Of a stretch of 64,000 bases of DNA, positions 1 to 9,780 are shown piece after piece. The position numbers were made by a program, and so were the translations under genes. Position 1 is the first letter of the stretch. Every line of letters starts with the position of its first letter. The stretch is from Magnolia sinica (lineage: Eukaryota; Streptophyta; Magnoliopsida; Magnoliales; Magnoliaceae): assembly GCF_029962835.1 (NCBI RefSeq), contig NC_080588.1:60970001-61034000 (forward strand), in the 5' to 3' direction. Under the pieces are notes generated by a model, which saw only the letters and a list, made by a program, of their open reading frames with translations, was not told where the DNA came from and did not search any database.

Positions 1-654
1 TTCTCTGGACTCCTCACAGAGACTTCTCGAATCCACGAGGAAAAAAAGCAGAAAATAGAAATAAATTCTAATAAATTCGAAATTGATTAATTGATGACAA
101 AAAACGAGTTCACAACCTTTTAAATAGGGGTACCAAGCAATGGGAAAGAAATTAGAATCAAACTACAACTCAAACTCCTAGAATCCGCGACTTACTATAA
201 ATAGTAAACTTATTATTTATAGACGGTCGTGATGTCTACTAGTGCGCAAGGTTTTCGGCCAAAAATAATAAGTGTCCTATTTGGCTTCACCAAACCGTTC
301 TCCTAATTATTCTAAGCTCTTTTCACGTTGGGCGCAACTCCTAAAGCCCGACGGATGAAGAGTTATAATCAAACTAAAACTTACTATTTATAGTAAAAAC
401 GAAATTAAAACAGGGAAACGACCGTCGATCCAGGGGTTTTTCACAATTCCGGGCTGCGCAACCCGGCGTGGCAGGGTTGGTTGGCTTCAGTAGCTCGTTC
501 TACCCTAAAATCATATATTTTACGTCAGATAACTCATTCCGGATTGCAAGATACGCCCGATTTAAGGTTTGATGGTCTGGATGACTTCTGTCGTCGACCA
601 GGCCTTTTCTGATCCATCTTGGCCATGTAACTGTCCGTGACCTGCTCTACATCA
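1..654 (-). mobile_element. LTR of the TGATG...CATCA family, copy 1, cut by window edge
   Basis: Reverse complement of this stretch matches 19261-19904 along its whole visible length. It begins TGATGTAGAG (at 654 on the minus strand) and shares the CCGGGTTG-type core, two TATAAATAG-type motifs and the AGTCCAGAGAA segment at the window edge. The other end lies left of base 1, so a solo LTR cannot be told from a full element here. The complete copy at 19261 has LTR-like ends and a 5-bp duplication, which supports the class. No coding capacity is visible. Confidence 0.75.
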
Positions 655-1304
655 GTATGGTATCATGATTGTTCATGGTTCATGCAGGACCCACAAACAT
701 GACAACTGCATAGAAACATTAGACCCTAAGACTGCAAGAGAATGCCGATTACATCCCACAGACCAGTGTAACATTCAAAAGCAAAACATACTGAAACAAT
801 TTAAGAAAATGAGAAATGAAGGTTTGTCTTGGATATTCAATCGAATTAAGTTGCAAAGAAGAAGAAGAAGAAGAAGAAGAAGAAGAATTTTTCTATAGTC
901 AAAACCATTTATATGATGGGACTCGTGGCAGATGGATGAGATGCCACAGAAAATTCCTTAGATACCACCAAAAATTCTGTCCAATCAAATCAAATTGCAA
1001 TGCTCATTTGGATGTCCAATTAAATCAATTTGTAATGAAGAAGAGCTCTCATTCTCGTTTGGATGACCAATCAAATCAAATCGTAATCAATTTCAATTCA
1101 ATAAAGAGTAAATGACCAAACTGGAGCTAGCCCCCACTCCATTTAAAATGAACATCCAGCCCCCCAGTCGCAATTACTACCATTCCAAAGTCAAACCTGA
1201 AATCAACAGAATCTGAATAAGGAGTTTTTGTCGCCAGCAAAAAAATCAAAATAGCAACACCGCACTTCAGCCATTTCCTAACACAGATGATTTTAAAAAA
1301 TGCC
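655..1304. other. Intergenic or intronic spacer
   Basis: No convincing gene. An AAG microsatellite lies at 855-887. The rest is A-rich and probably part of the long first intron or the 3' side of the SVIP-like gene transcribed leftward from 2045. Confidence 0.5.
855..887. repeat. AAG microsatellite, about 10 units
   Basis: Uninterrupted GAA/AAG repeat. It creates poly-Arg and poly-Glu stretches in small overlapping reading frames, which are not genes. Confidence 0.95.
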
Positions 1305-1306
1305 AA

Positions 1307-1835
1307 TCACTTAAACGGAGCATCCAAACGCACCCCGCAAAACAAACTAAAAGAACTAAGCCCCTAATAACTGCAATAACTGCAATTCAGTCTCAATCAC
1401 GGTTTCAAATGCTAAAGGCTAACGAATCACGATTCTCATAAATACCCAGTCGAAAAAAATTCAAAAAAATCAAGACCTGAATTCGAAAAAAAATGCGCTT
1501 CACTTCAATGGAGAGCATCCGAACGCACCCCCGCCAAACAAACTAAAAGAACTATGCCCCCAATCAACAGAAATTCAATCTGAACCATCAATTAATGAAT
1601 CACGATTCATACCCACTTGAAAGTTTTTCAAAAAATCAAGACCCCAATTCTAAAAACAATTGCGATTCACTTCAACAGAGCATCCAAACGCACCCCACAA
1701 AACAAACTAAAAGAACTAAGCCCCCAATCAACAGCAATTCAATATCAACCATCGATTCAAATGCTAAACTGCTAACGAATCACGATTCTAATAAATACCC
1801 AGTTGAAAAATATTCAAAAAATCAAGACCCATCAA
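1307..1835. repeat. Tandem repeat, three units of about 167-193 bp
   Basis: Units begin at about 1307, 1500 and 1667. Each carries a TCACTTCAA start, the shared segment GCATCCAAACGCACCCC, then AACAAACTAAAAGAACTA, then an AATCACGATTC segment and a closing AAAAATCAAGACC. The units differ by small indels and substitutions, so the array is not recent. It lies just downstream of the SVIP-like exon 1 and would be in its first intron. A 90-residue open frame across it is a by-product of the repeat. Confidence 0.85.
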
Positions 1836-1935
1836 AAGAAAGAAGAATGATATCTATGAAAAGATAGTTTTTGACAGATTGAGAACTAGAAAAAACAGCC
1901 AAAAAAAAAAACAGAGAGAGAGAAATGAGGATTGC

Positions 1936-2045
1936 CTTTTCTGAGCTGCTTCGGCAGCCTTCGCACGTGCTTCTGCAGATGCCAAACGATCTTCCTCTTT
2001 TCTCTGCGCCTTTGATGGGCCAAAGCAGGCCAAGCAAAATCCCAT
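1936..2045 (-). CDS. SVIP-like small VCP/p97-interacting protein, exon 1 only
   Basis: Read on the minus strand, the exon encodes MGFCLACFGPSK followed by a charged, Ala-rich helix ending AEARAKAAEAAQKR. Gly2 with nearby Cys4 and Cys7 is a myristoylation plus palmitoylation arrangement, and the Ala/Glu/Lys/Arg helix matches the plant proteins resembling animal SVIP, which bind the AAA ATPase p97/CDC48 at ER membranes (family knowledge, from memory). I chose the second in-frame Met (2043-2045) because it gives MG; an upstream Met at 2052-2054 would block myristoylation. Coding similarity stops after CAGAAAAG at 1936. The next bases are GCAATC, which fits a GC-AG intron donor; the alternative is readthrough into a low-quality tail ending near 1854. 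No exon 2 was found in the remaining 1.9 kb, so it would lie outside the window. The 110 bp give 36 codons plus two bases. I am fairly sure it is a real exon, less sure of the family name. Confidence 0.68.
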
Positions 2046-2220
2046 TTTCTTCATTGAATTCTCCTCTCGCTCTCTCTCTCCCCCTTACAAAAAAAAAAAA
2101 AAGCTTCTCTTTTCTGTTTCGATTATGTTTAGGCGTTTGGTTGTATCATTAGATTATACACGTTACGTATCCAGAGAAGGTGTTAGCTGTCACGTGCGAG
2201 AGCCCTCCCCCACACGTGTG
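2046..2220 (-). promoter_or_regulatory. Likely promoter and 5'UTR of the SVIP-like gene
   Basis: Upstream of the minus-strand ATG there is a GAGA-rich leader (about 2055-2085), a TATAAT-like box (2153-2158), and two CACGTG G-boxes at 2191-2196 and 2213-2218; the second sits in the palindrome CACACGTGTG. G-boxes bind bZIP and bHLH factors in plants (established). The spacing of TATA about 110 bp before the ATG is normal for a plant gene. The start site itself is inferred. Confidence 0.5.
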
Positions 2221-2377
2221 TGAGACCTAAGGCGTTTGATCGAGTGGGGATGGTTGTTAGTGTGCGCTCGTTGGAAGTTCGGGCTCATTCGGTTGTTGGT
2301 CGGCCACGTGTTTCAGGAGAAAATGGATGGTTACAGAAAGACAGCGGGTTTCATGAGTACCTGTAACAAAGAGCTCT

Positions 2378-2510
2378 GTGGGGTCCAGCGTGGTTTCTGT
2401 GTGACATCCATTCCATCCATCAGTTGTGGAAGCTAATGTTAGGATGTGATACAAAAAATCAGGAAGATTCCAAATTCAAGTTGACCACACCATAGGGGGA
2501 ACCCGATCAA
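2378..2510. mobile_element. FB-MULE left-arm fragment
   Basis: Matches the first arm of the FB-MULE family: GTGGGGTCCA..., a CATCCATTCCATCCATCAG segment, and GTTGACCACACCATAGG. The second arm is missing, so it is a truncated copy. Confidence 0.6.
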
Positions 2511-2552
2511 CAAAAGGCTCCAAAGTCGCAGACGCCGCTGGAAAAGGCAGCG

Positions 2553-3048
2553 GGAGCGGATTAGGTGCTACCCTTACCGTGGGGTCACATTGATGATTTA
2601 TTATATATCCATTCCGTCCATCAGTTTCTAAAACCAATTTTATAGTGTTTTAAAAAAATTAAGCAGATTAAAATTTCCGGTGGATCACACAACAGGAAAC
2701 AGTAGTGATTGAGTACGTCACCATTAAAATTTCCAAAGTGCCAATCGTATGGTTTTAGTAATGTTTATTTCCCATCCAACCTGTTGATAATGTAAAAAAG
2801 GCATGGATGAAGGGAAAATACAAATATCATCTTGATCGAGAAATTTTGTGGCCCACAAATATCTTTTATTGGTCATTCATCACTCTTTCTAGTGGTGTGG
2901 ATCATCTTAAATCTTGGAATATCTTACTAAAATAAGTTTGTAAAAAAACTGATGAACGGATTTGATATACAAAAAATACATCAAGGTAGGCCCCACACGG
3001 TTAGGGTAACACCTACAAAGGTCTGACCTGGGTAACACCTAATCAACT
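2553..3048. mobile_element. FB-MULE copy, GATTAGGTG-ended subgroup
   Basis: Both arms and the loop are present. The left end GGGAGCGGATTAGGTG is mirrored by the right end CACCTAATCAACTCCC. The loop carries the family signature CCAACCTGTTGATAA and GATGAAGGGAAAATAC. No clear 9-bp duplication could be read at the flanks, possibly because the right end abuts the TIR element at 3060. Confidence 0.8.
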
Positions 3049-3195
3049 CCCTTTACTCCTCGAGAGAAATTTACCACTGTAGAAGCTACCTTTTATCCAG
3101 CGTTTTTATGAGGTATAGGAAACTTAGCTTACCAACTTAGATGTTGGACGTACGGACAAGCATTTGAGGACCAAAATACCCCTTGCCTTCCTTTC

Positions 3196-3710
3196 GGAAG
3201 CGGATTGGCTAGTGTATGAAGACAAGGGCTAATACTTGTGAGCCCCACCATCATGTATATTTTGTATCTACACCTTTCATCCATTTGGAGAGATCATTTT
3301 AGGGCAATATCCAAAGAATGAGTTAAATCCAAATCTCCAGTGGACCCCCAAATAGAAAACAGTGGGACAGTGACGCCTACCATTAAAAACTTCTAAAGCC
3401 ACAAAGTTTTAGATCAAGCTGATATTTGTGTTTTCCCTTATTTCATGTCTTTTTTAACTTTTGAACAGGTTGGATTTGAAATAAACATTATGATGGGCCT
3501 TAGGATAGTTTTAACGGTGGGAATCACTCTCCCCACTGTTTTCTTTGGTGGGGTCCACTACAGATTTTTATTTGCCTCATTCTTTGGTTCATATCCTAAA
3601 ATGATATCTAAAAATGGATGTTCAGTGTGGATATAACACATACATCATAGTGGGGACATCACTTTAGTAGCTGACTCGCTACTCAACCTGTCAGTACCTA
3701 ATCTGCGTCC
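3196..3710. mobile_element. FB-MULE copy inside the compound element
   Basis: Left end GGAAGCGGATTGGCTAG, right end reading GGACGCAGATTAGG on the minus strand. Full arms and loop (GAACAGGTTGGATTTGAAATA). It lies 2 bp from the next copy. Confidence 0.8.
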
Positions 3711-3712
3711 GG

Positions 3713-4238
3713 GGAACGGATTGGCTACTCCCCTGCCACCAGCCCCGTGGCTGATGGTTGGTGCTCAATGGGCCCCACCATGACGTATTTGCTTCATCCA
3801 TTCCATTCATTCATTTTTACAGATCATTTTAGGGCTTGATACAAAAAGTGATAAGAATATAAATCTCAGGTGGACCACACCATACTAAGACAATAGTGAT
3901 TGGATATCCGCCATTAAAATACTCATAAGGCCTAATCTACTGTTTATTTTAGGGTCCACCATAACATTTATTTACCATCCAATCTATTCATAAGGTCACA
4001 AAGACATAAATGAAGAGGAAAAACAAATTTCATATTGATCCAAAACTTCTTTAACCCCTAAAAGGGTTTCAATGGTAGACCTTCACTCCCCCACTGCTTT
4101 TTACAGTGTGGTCCACTTGATTGTTAGATTTGCCTTATTTTTAGTCTCAAGCCTTAATATGAACTCACCAAATAGATGGACGGTTTGGATATAACACATA
4201 CCTCATGATAAGACTCATAGAACTTGCTAGCCAATCCA
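3713..4238. mobile_element. FB-MULE copy next to the minisatellite
   Basis: Left end GGAACGGATTGGCTACTCCC, right arm ending ACATACCTCATGAT...GCTAGCCAATCCAGC. Loop in opposite orientation to the preceding copy (GGTCCACCATAACATTTATT). Its right end meets the first unit of the 21-bp minisatellite. Confidence 0.8.
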
Positions 4239-4834
4239 GCAGGGCAAACTAGAAATTGAGCAGGGCAAACTGGAAATTGAACGGAGCAAACTGAAAATTG
4301 ATCGGGGTAAATTGGAATTTGAGCGGGGCAAACTGAAAATTGAGCAGGGCAAACTAGAAATTGAGAGGGGCAAACTGAAAATTGAGTGGGGAAAACTAGA
4401 AATTGAACAGGGCAAACCGAAAATTGAGCGGGGCAAACTAAAAATTGAGCGGGGCAAACCGAAAATTGAGCGGGACAAACTAGAAATTGAGCAGGACAAA
4501 CTGAAAATCGAGCAGGGCAAACTAGAAATTGAGTGGTGCAAACTAGAAATTGAGCGGGGCAAACTGGAAATTGAGCGGTGTAAATTGAAAATTGAGTGGG
4601 CAAACTAGAAATTGAGCGGGGCAAATCGAAAATTGAGCAGGACAAACTAAAAATTGAGTCGGGCAAACTGAAAATTGAACGGGGCAAACCAAAAATTGAG
4701 CGGGGCAAACTGGAAATTGAGTGGAGCAAACTGAAAATTGAATAGGGCAAACTAGAAATTGAGCGGGACAAACTGAAAATTAGGTAGGGCAAACTGAAAA
4801 TTAAGCGGGGCAAACTGAAAATTGAGGGGGGCAA
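4239..4834. repeat. 21-bp minisatellite, about 28 units
   Basis: The unit is close to GGGCAAACTGAAAATTGAGC plus one base, with variants at a few positions (CTAGAAATT versus CTGAAAATT, GAGCGGGG versus GAGCAGGG). Because 21 is a multiple of 3, several frames stay open on both strands: a heptad of the type GKLKIEQ on the plus strand and Leu/Pro/Ser-rich or Cys/Pro-rich frames on the minus strand. No start context, splice signal or homologue supports translation. Confidence 0.95.
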
Positions 4835-4995
4835 GGCCTTACGGTAAGTATAGGCCTACTTTGAAAAGTAGGGATATTTTCGTCATCAAATTTGCTTTCC
4901 GTACGGGCAAGGTCTAAGTTAGTAAGTTAAGTTTCGGATTCTTTATAAAAGACACTGGATAAAAGGTGGCGTCTACAGTGGTAAATTTCTCCTTG

Positions 4996-5640
4996 ATAAG
5001 GGAGCTAGTTTGACTTGTGGGAACGCAAGCCATGCAATCCACTTCCCACGTAAGGCGAATATACAGGGGGTCCACCTTAAGGACGGCTTGGATGAGTAGT
5101 TAGTGGGGACTAAAGTCCATGCCACTCCTCCGTCCGCTTGATTGGGCCCACTGTGGACCGATCATAGATACTCTGAACTAGGCTTTTGAACTACTTTTAT
5201 CTGCCGTCCACTTTGAGCCCAGAGATCAGGCCGCTAACGAGATGAACTAGGTTAACCAACGCTCAAGATTATGCTCCTGTGCTGACTTTTGAGGTGGGAC
5301 CTCTAGTGAGAGTTCTCACTCCAGATACCATCCGCATATTCTAATATAATGCTTTGGTGGAAAACCCTAGAAGCTGTTTGGTTTGGATATCGGAATGAGA
5401 AAATAAATTATTTAAAAAAAATTAATTCTCATTTTTAATTATATTTTATTAAAAGTTAAAATTTTAAAAGTTATGAAATGAAAAGTGATTTAAAAAAAAA
5501 AAAAAAAACTCCTATACCAATGACAAAATAAATTATTCAAAAAACCTAATATTCATTTTTAATTATATTTTATTAAAAAGTTACGAAATGAAAAGTGAAA
5601 ATGTTTTTTTTTTTTTTGTTTTTAAATTATAATTTCCTAA
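4996..5640. other. Spacer with an AT-rich duplicated block
   Basis: 5000-5380 shows nothing recognisable. 5395-5490 and 5525-5605 are imperfect direct copies (AATAAATTATT..., TTTTTAATTATATTTTATTA, GAAATGAAAAGTG), about 126 bp apart, with homopolymer runs between them. Noncoding. Confidence 0.55.
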
Positions 5641-5940
5641 TAATACACTATTTTGTTCACATGGGTCCAGCTTAGCCCCGCACAGCCCATTACCCGATAC
5701 TTAAGGCTTTATGTTGGAGGTTAGCCCATGACTAACATGGGCATACCAGGACAAGTCCAAACCCAACCTTAACCCTAACCCTGTGTAGAAAAAAATATAA
5801 AAATATTCAGACCAAAGCATGGTCAAGCTTGGTCTAAATAGTGATAAAATTCGTATATCTCACCTAAATGTTTTTAAAGTGGGCCACGTATGTACTAATA
5901 TATCATTTAAAGTAAACAAAATTAATAGGTCCTTACTCAT

Positions 5941-6170
5941 ACCTTGATGTTAGACTCACGACAGTTTCACGGTTCGAGTCCTCATTTTGGGGACCTTGAT
6001 GGTAGACTCACTAGAGTTTCAACATAAGGTTATAGGTTCAAATCCCCATTGTAGATCATAGGTTCAAGTCCCCATTGTGGGGACGTCGATGGTAGATTTA
6101 CAAGAGTTTCAATATAAGGTCATCAATTTGGGTCCCCACTGTGGTTATATCCTCCCTCAAACCCATCCTC
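5941..6170 (+). repeat. Tandem tRNA-like units with box-B motifs
   Basis: Repeating pattern CTTGATGGTAGACTCAC...GAGTTTCAACATAAGGT...GGTTCAAATCCCCATTGT. Box-B-like strings occur three times (GGTTCGAGTCC, GGTTCAAATCC, GGTTCAAGTCC), with a fourth decayed, and GGTAGACTCAC/GGTAGATTTAC resembles box A. This looks like a tandem relic of tRNA-derived SINE heads. It does not fold as a tRNA with proper arms by eye. Confidence 0.5.
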
Positions 6171-6241
6171 CCCCACTAAAAAATAAAAAATAAAAATGTG
6201 TGAACAAATCATGTGGCAGCCTAAAGACCAACTTCATACCA

Positions 6242-6367
6242 ATTTTTTTTTCTTACAAACACACTCACCCCCACACACTCACACCGTAGTGGCATTTTAC
6301 CACATATGAATACTCAAACCCTTGACCGGGTGTTGAAACTCCTGAGAGTCTACCACCAAACAAGAAT
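6242..6367 (-). mobile_element. tRNA-derived SINE, copy 1
   Basis: On the minus strand: a head TTGTTTGGTGGTAGACTC (box-A-like), GGTCAAGGGTTTGAGTA (box-B-like), then GTGAAATGCC-type and GTGAGTGTGTGGG segments and an A-rich tail (T-run at the left edge). Matches 56440-56572 and 20176-20335. No protein is encoded; mobility of this class depends on LINE enzymes in trans (established). Confidence 0.75.
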
Positions 6368-6770
6368 AAGGATCTAACTTGGATACCAACTAATATCAAG
6401 TTATTATTAAACTAATTTTTGGGTAAGTATTTTTGTAAAAGTAACTTATGTGATGAATATTAATTATTTTTATAAGTTTTTTTAATTATTATTTTGAAAT
6501 TTTTACAAAATAGTACCTTGCTAATATCATATTCAAATCCCACTACCTTCGTAAACTAATTTTTCATTGAGCTACCTTATTAATTAAGATAATGGTCAAA
6601 TGGGTACCTTCAGTTATTTTTTATGATATTTCCATCATTTTTTTTATTATTATATAAAATGATTAAAATGCCCATCTTAATAATGTAGCTTAATTATTTG
6701 AACATAAAAATGATATTTACTAGATATTTATTATTTAAAATTACTAAAAGTAGAAAATACGATACTGAGC
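6368..6770. other. AT-rich spacer, inverted relative of 9555-9740
   Basis: 6477-6655 resembles the reverse complement of 9555-9740: AAATTTTTACAAAATA.TACCT, a TTAATTAAGATAAT-like section and GGGTACCTTC.GTT in the same order. No coding potential; a remnant of an unknown repeat. Confidence 0.45.
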
Positions 6771-7236
6771 CGATTGCCAAAAGACACTACTAGTGGTCGG
6801 TGCTCTATGGATCCACCATGATAAATGCCTTTTATCTATGCCATCCATCTATTTTTTTAGGATTATTTCATGGCATGATCCAAAAAATGACCAAGATCCA
6901 TATCTCACAGGTACACCACGGGAAAATGTAGTCAACTGCCCACCATTGAAATTAAACTCATTGTGGGCCACAAAAAGTTTTGATTAAGCTGACATTTATG
7001 TTTTCCCTTCATACATATTTGTATACGTATTTGTGTAACCTAATCAACAGGTTGGATGACAAATAGGTATTGTAGTGGGCCTTTAGGAAGTTTTTAATGA
7101 TGGGTGTTTGATCACCACTATTTTCCTGTGGCATGGTTCACCTGAGATTGGAATAAGACATTTTTGGGACCATATCCTGAAATAATCTTGAAAAATAGAT
7201 GGACGGTATGCATAATACACATAAATCATGGTGGGC
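6771..7236. mobile_element. FB-MULE copy
   Basis: Left end GAGCCGATTGCC, then GGTCGGTGCTC...CCACCATGATAAATG, loop with AACAGGTTGGATGACAAATA, and right arm ending ACATAAATCATGGTGGGCC. The next copy follows directly. Confidence 0.75.
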
Positions 7237-8290
7237 CACAAAGCACATTATCCATACTATCCACCTATTTTTTTCATGTTATTTTAGGGTTTGAGCCCAA
7301 AAATGAAGCAGATCCAAGGATCAAGTGGACCACACCATGGGATGTAGTAGGATGACCGTTTAAACCTTCCTCGTGTCCACCGTGATGGTTAATTGCCATC
7401 CCACCCGTTCATAAAGTCATATGGACTTGATAGACCTGGATGAAGGGAAAATACAATTATCATCCTGATTAAAAAATTCTTTAGTCTCTAAAAAGTTTTC
7501 AACGGTATTACTTTAACTGTGTGGTCCACTTGAGCATTGGATCTGCCTATTTTTGGGATCATATGCTAAAAAAAATGGCAAAAATAGATGGAGGGTGTAG
7601 ATAAAATCCATACGTCACAATGGCCCCTTAGAACCTCTGTCCATCCATTACTTAGAGGTGTACATGAGTTAAACCGAGTCGAGATTGGCATAGCTTGACT
7701 CGGCTCGCCACTAGCTGATCTCAGCTACTCAAGCTTGACTGGCCAGCTCGGTTTGGTTCAATCAGCAGCTCGGGCCATTTCAAGCTAAGTTCGAGCCAAG
7801 ATCAAGCTTAGTTTGCCTGTACAATATTTTAAAAAACACATGGAGTGTACTTTCAATTTCCCATGGTATGTAAAATAACAATAATAGTTTTACAGGTATT
7901 TCATCAAACACATAGTAGACAACATCAAAATCAAGACACAAGGGTATTTGTTTCATATCCATACATTCCTCGCCACTGGCCGACACTTCGTTAAGTTATT
8001 TCATCAAACACTTGGTGAACAACATCAATATCAAAATAATCAAGTCACCAAACTGGTTCGATCCGAGTTCGATTCAAGTTGGGATTCAATCTGAGTCGAG
8101 TCGAGCTCGAACTTGGTTTGAAATTTTTTTGAGCTAAAAAAATCAGCTCAACTCAGCTCGAACTTAATTTCGAACTGAGTCAAATCAAGCTTTTTCGAGT
8201 AGAGCCAAGCGATCTAACTAAGCTAACTCGGTTAGTGTACAGCCCTACCATTACTAAAGACTGTAGTACCCAATCCGCTCCCATCTTTCC
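7237..8290. mobile_element. FB-MULE copy split by a hAT MITE
   Basis: Arms run 7237-7644, and the outer right end resumes after the hAT insertion at 8248-8290, closing with CCCAATCCGCTCCC. The loop is in opposite orientation to the previous copy (CATCCCACCCGTTCATAAAG). The hAT insertion at 7653-8247 is therefore younger than this copy. Confidence 0.7.
7653..8247. mobile_element. hAT-type MITE with 8-bp duplication
   Basis: Ends TAGAGGTGTACATGAG and CTAACTCGGTTAGTGTACAGCCCTA form short inverted repeats. The flanking 8-mer CCATTACT occurs exactly at 7645-7652 and 8248-8255, the duplication size expected for hAT. The body is rich in CGAGTCGAGCT-like purine/pyrimidine alternation. Relatives at 13908-14403 and 59067-59689 share the interior GCCGACACTTCGTT. 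No transposase. Confidence 0.88.
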
Positions 8291-8315
8291 TTAATCTCGT
8301 GTTGCCAGTGGATTA

Positions 8316-8925
8316 GGTGCACTCCCGCCTCACCCAAAACGAGTGTGGGCCTGACCATGGGGCCCACCTTGATGTATATATTATATATCCGCACCTTCCA
8401 TCTGTTTTTCCAGCTCATTTTAGGCAATGATCCAAAAATAAAAGATCCAATTCTCAGGTGGACCACACAAAAGGAAACAGGGGTGAGTGACTATTAAAAA
8501 CATCTTATGAGCCACAGAAGTTTTGGATTTAGCTGATATTCATTTCTTTCCCCTTCATCCAAGTACGTGTGACCTTATTCAACAGGTTGGATGGAAGATA
8601 AATATTAGGGAGAGCATTACAGTGGGCCCTTGAAAGATTTTAATGGTGTGGTGAAGTGTTGGACGCTGTGGGGCCCCTTGATGTATGTGTTTGCCATCCA
8701 ACATGTTGTACAGACCTAGATGAAGGTAAAAAAACAATTATAAGCTTGCCAGAACTTTTATAAACCTTATGAAGTTTTGAAGGGTGGACGCTTAATGTTC
8801 ACTGTTTCCTGTGGTGTGGTTCACATGAGATATGGATTTGGCTCATTTTCTAGCTCATGCCATAAAATGATCTGGAAAAATAAATGGACAGCGTGGATGA
8901 AACACATGTATCATGGTGGGGAACC
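8316..8925. mobile_element. FB-MULE copy with lengthened loop
   Basis: Starts GTGGATTAGGTGCACTCCC, with left arm GGGGCCCACCTTGATGTATA and right arm ending CACATGTATCATGGTGGGG. The loop contains both orientations in turn: AACAGGTTGGATGGAAG, then GCCATCCAACATGTTGTACAG. This suggests a fusion or recombinant of two copies. Confidence 0.75.
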
Positions 8926-8958
8926 GATCAGCAGCAGAGTTAAGTAGGCAAAAGACTG

Positions 8959-9290
8959 AAGCCGATTGCTCCCCGCCCTCGACTGAAATCAATTCAGGCA
9001 GGGCCTATTTGATTTATTGGTTTTATCCATGCCGTTCATCCATTTTTAAAGATCATTTTAGAGTATTAGCTCAAAAAATGACGCTAATCCCAGTATTAAG
9101 TGAACTAAACCATGTAAAGCAGTGATGATAAGGACCCACCGTTGAAACCTACTTAGGGCCAACGGTGATGTTTACTTGTTATCTAAATTGTTAATAAGGT
9201 CACATAAACATTGATGAAGTAAAAACACAAATGATGATCCAAAACTTCTATGACCCCTGAGAAGTCAATCTCCACAGGGTGGAATTTTTT
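8959..9290. mobile_element. FB-MULE copy, right arm missing
   Basis: Left end GCCGATTGCTCCCCGCC, left arm and loop (CCCACCGTTGAAACCTACTTAGG, GATGAAGTAAAAACAC) are present. Similarity stops near CTCCACAGGGTGG, where a homopolymer-rich stretch begins. Confidence 0.7.
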
Positions 9291-9780
9291 TTGGAACTAT
9301 GTTTCTTTCTTTTTTTTCTTTTAAAATTTTTTTTTTTAAAAAAAAATTAAAAAAAAAAAACATGGATCCATACAGCAAGTCAGCCTCATCAGGGAGGGCA
9401 AAAAGCAAACTCTACAGCCCGCATAGCATGTAGTTATCCAAACATCAACATAAATGGACAAACGGCTTAGATAAATCCCGTACAACACGGTGGGTCTTTG
9501 ATTGGACCAAACGGAACCACATAAGATGGTAATTAAAAGCTACGTCATTAGTAATGTGCATTTTTATCATTTCATGAAAAAAAAGCTTGATGGATATAAG
9601 AGAAGACTAACGGAAGGTACCCAATTAATAAATGTTTTTATTAACGAGGTACCTTAATGATAAGATAATTTAAAATGGTATCAGGTATAAATATAGTATT
9701 AATGAGGTATTATTTTGTAAAAATTTCTATTATTTTTTAACTTTTAACTTTCTTATTTCTCCCTTCATGTTCATAACCCT
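9291..9780. other. Low-complexity block and AT-rich spacer
   Basis: 9291-9362 is T-run/A-run sequence. 9365-9550 shows nothing recognisable. 9555-9740 is the inverted partner of 6477-6655. 9712-9770 (TTTTGTAAAAATTTCTATTA...TCTCCCTTCA) is repeated directly at 11148-11205. Confidence 0.45.

Larger units (their letters stand above)
3060..4995. mobile_element. Compound element bounded by about 130-bp inverted repeats
   Basis: The left arm 3062-3189 and right arm 4866-4992 are inverted copies: GAGAAATTTACCAC, CTACAGTGGTAAATTTCTC, TCTAAGTT.GTAAG and CACTGGATAAAAGGT-type segments occur in mirrored order. Between them lie two FB-MULE copies and a 21-bp minisatellite. It looks like a TIR transposon that has been invaded, or a large foldback element that has picked up cargo. 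No transposase remains, and no certain target duplication could be read, so the superfamily is open. Confidence 0.6.

Noticed and set aside
1595..1867. 90-codon plus-strand frame
   Set aside because: Lies in the three-unit tandem repeat and opposite the SVIP-like gene; low-complexity Asn/Ser/Lys composition.
4154..4834. 226-codon minus-strand open frame
   Set aside because: Produced by the 21-bp minisatellite, whose length is a multiple of 3; Leu/Pro/Ser and Cys/Pro composition, no homologue, no gene signals.
5771..5781. Telomere-like AACCCTAACCC
   Set aside because: Fewer than two full units; likely chance.
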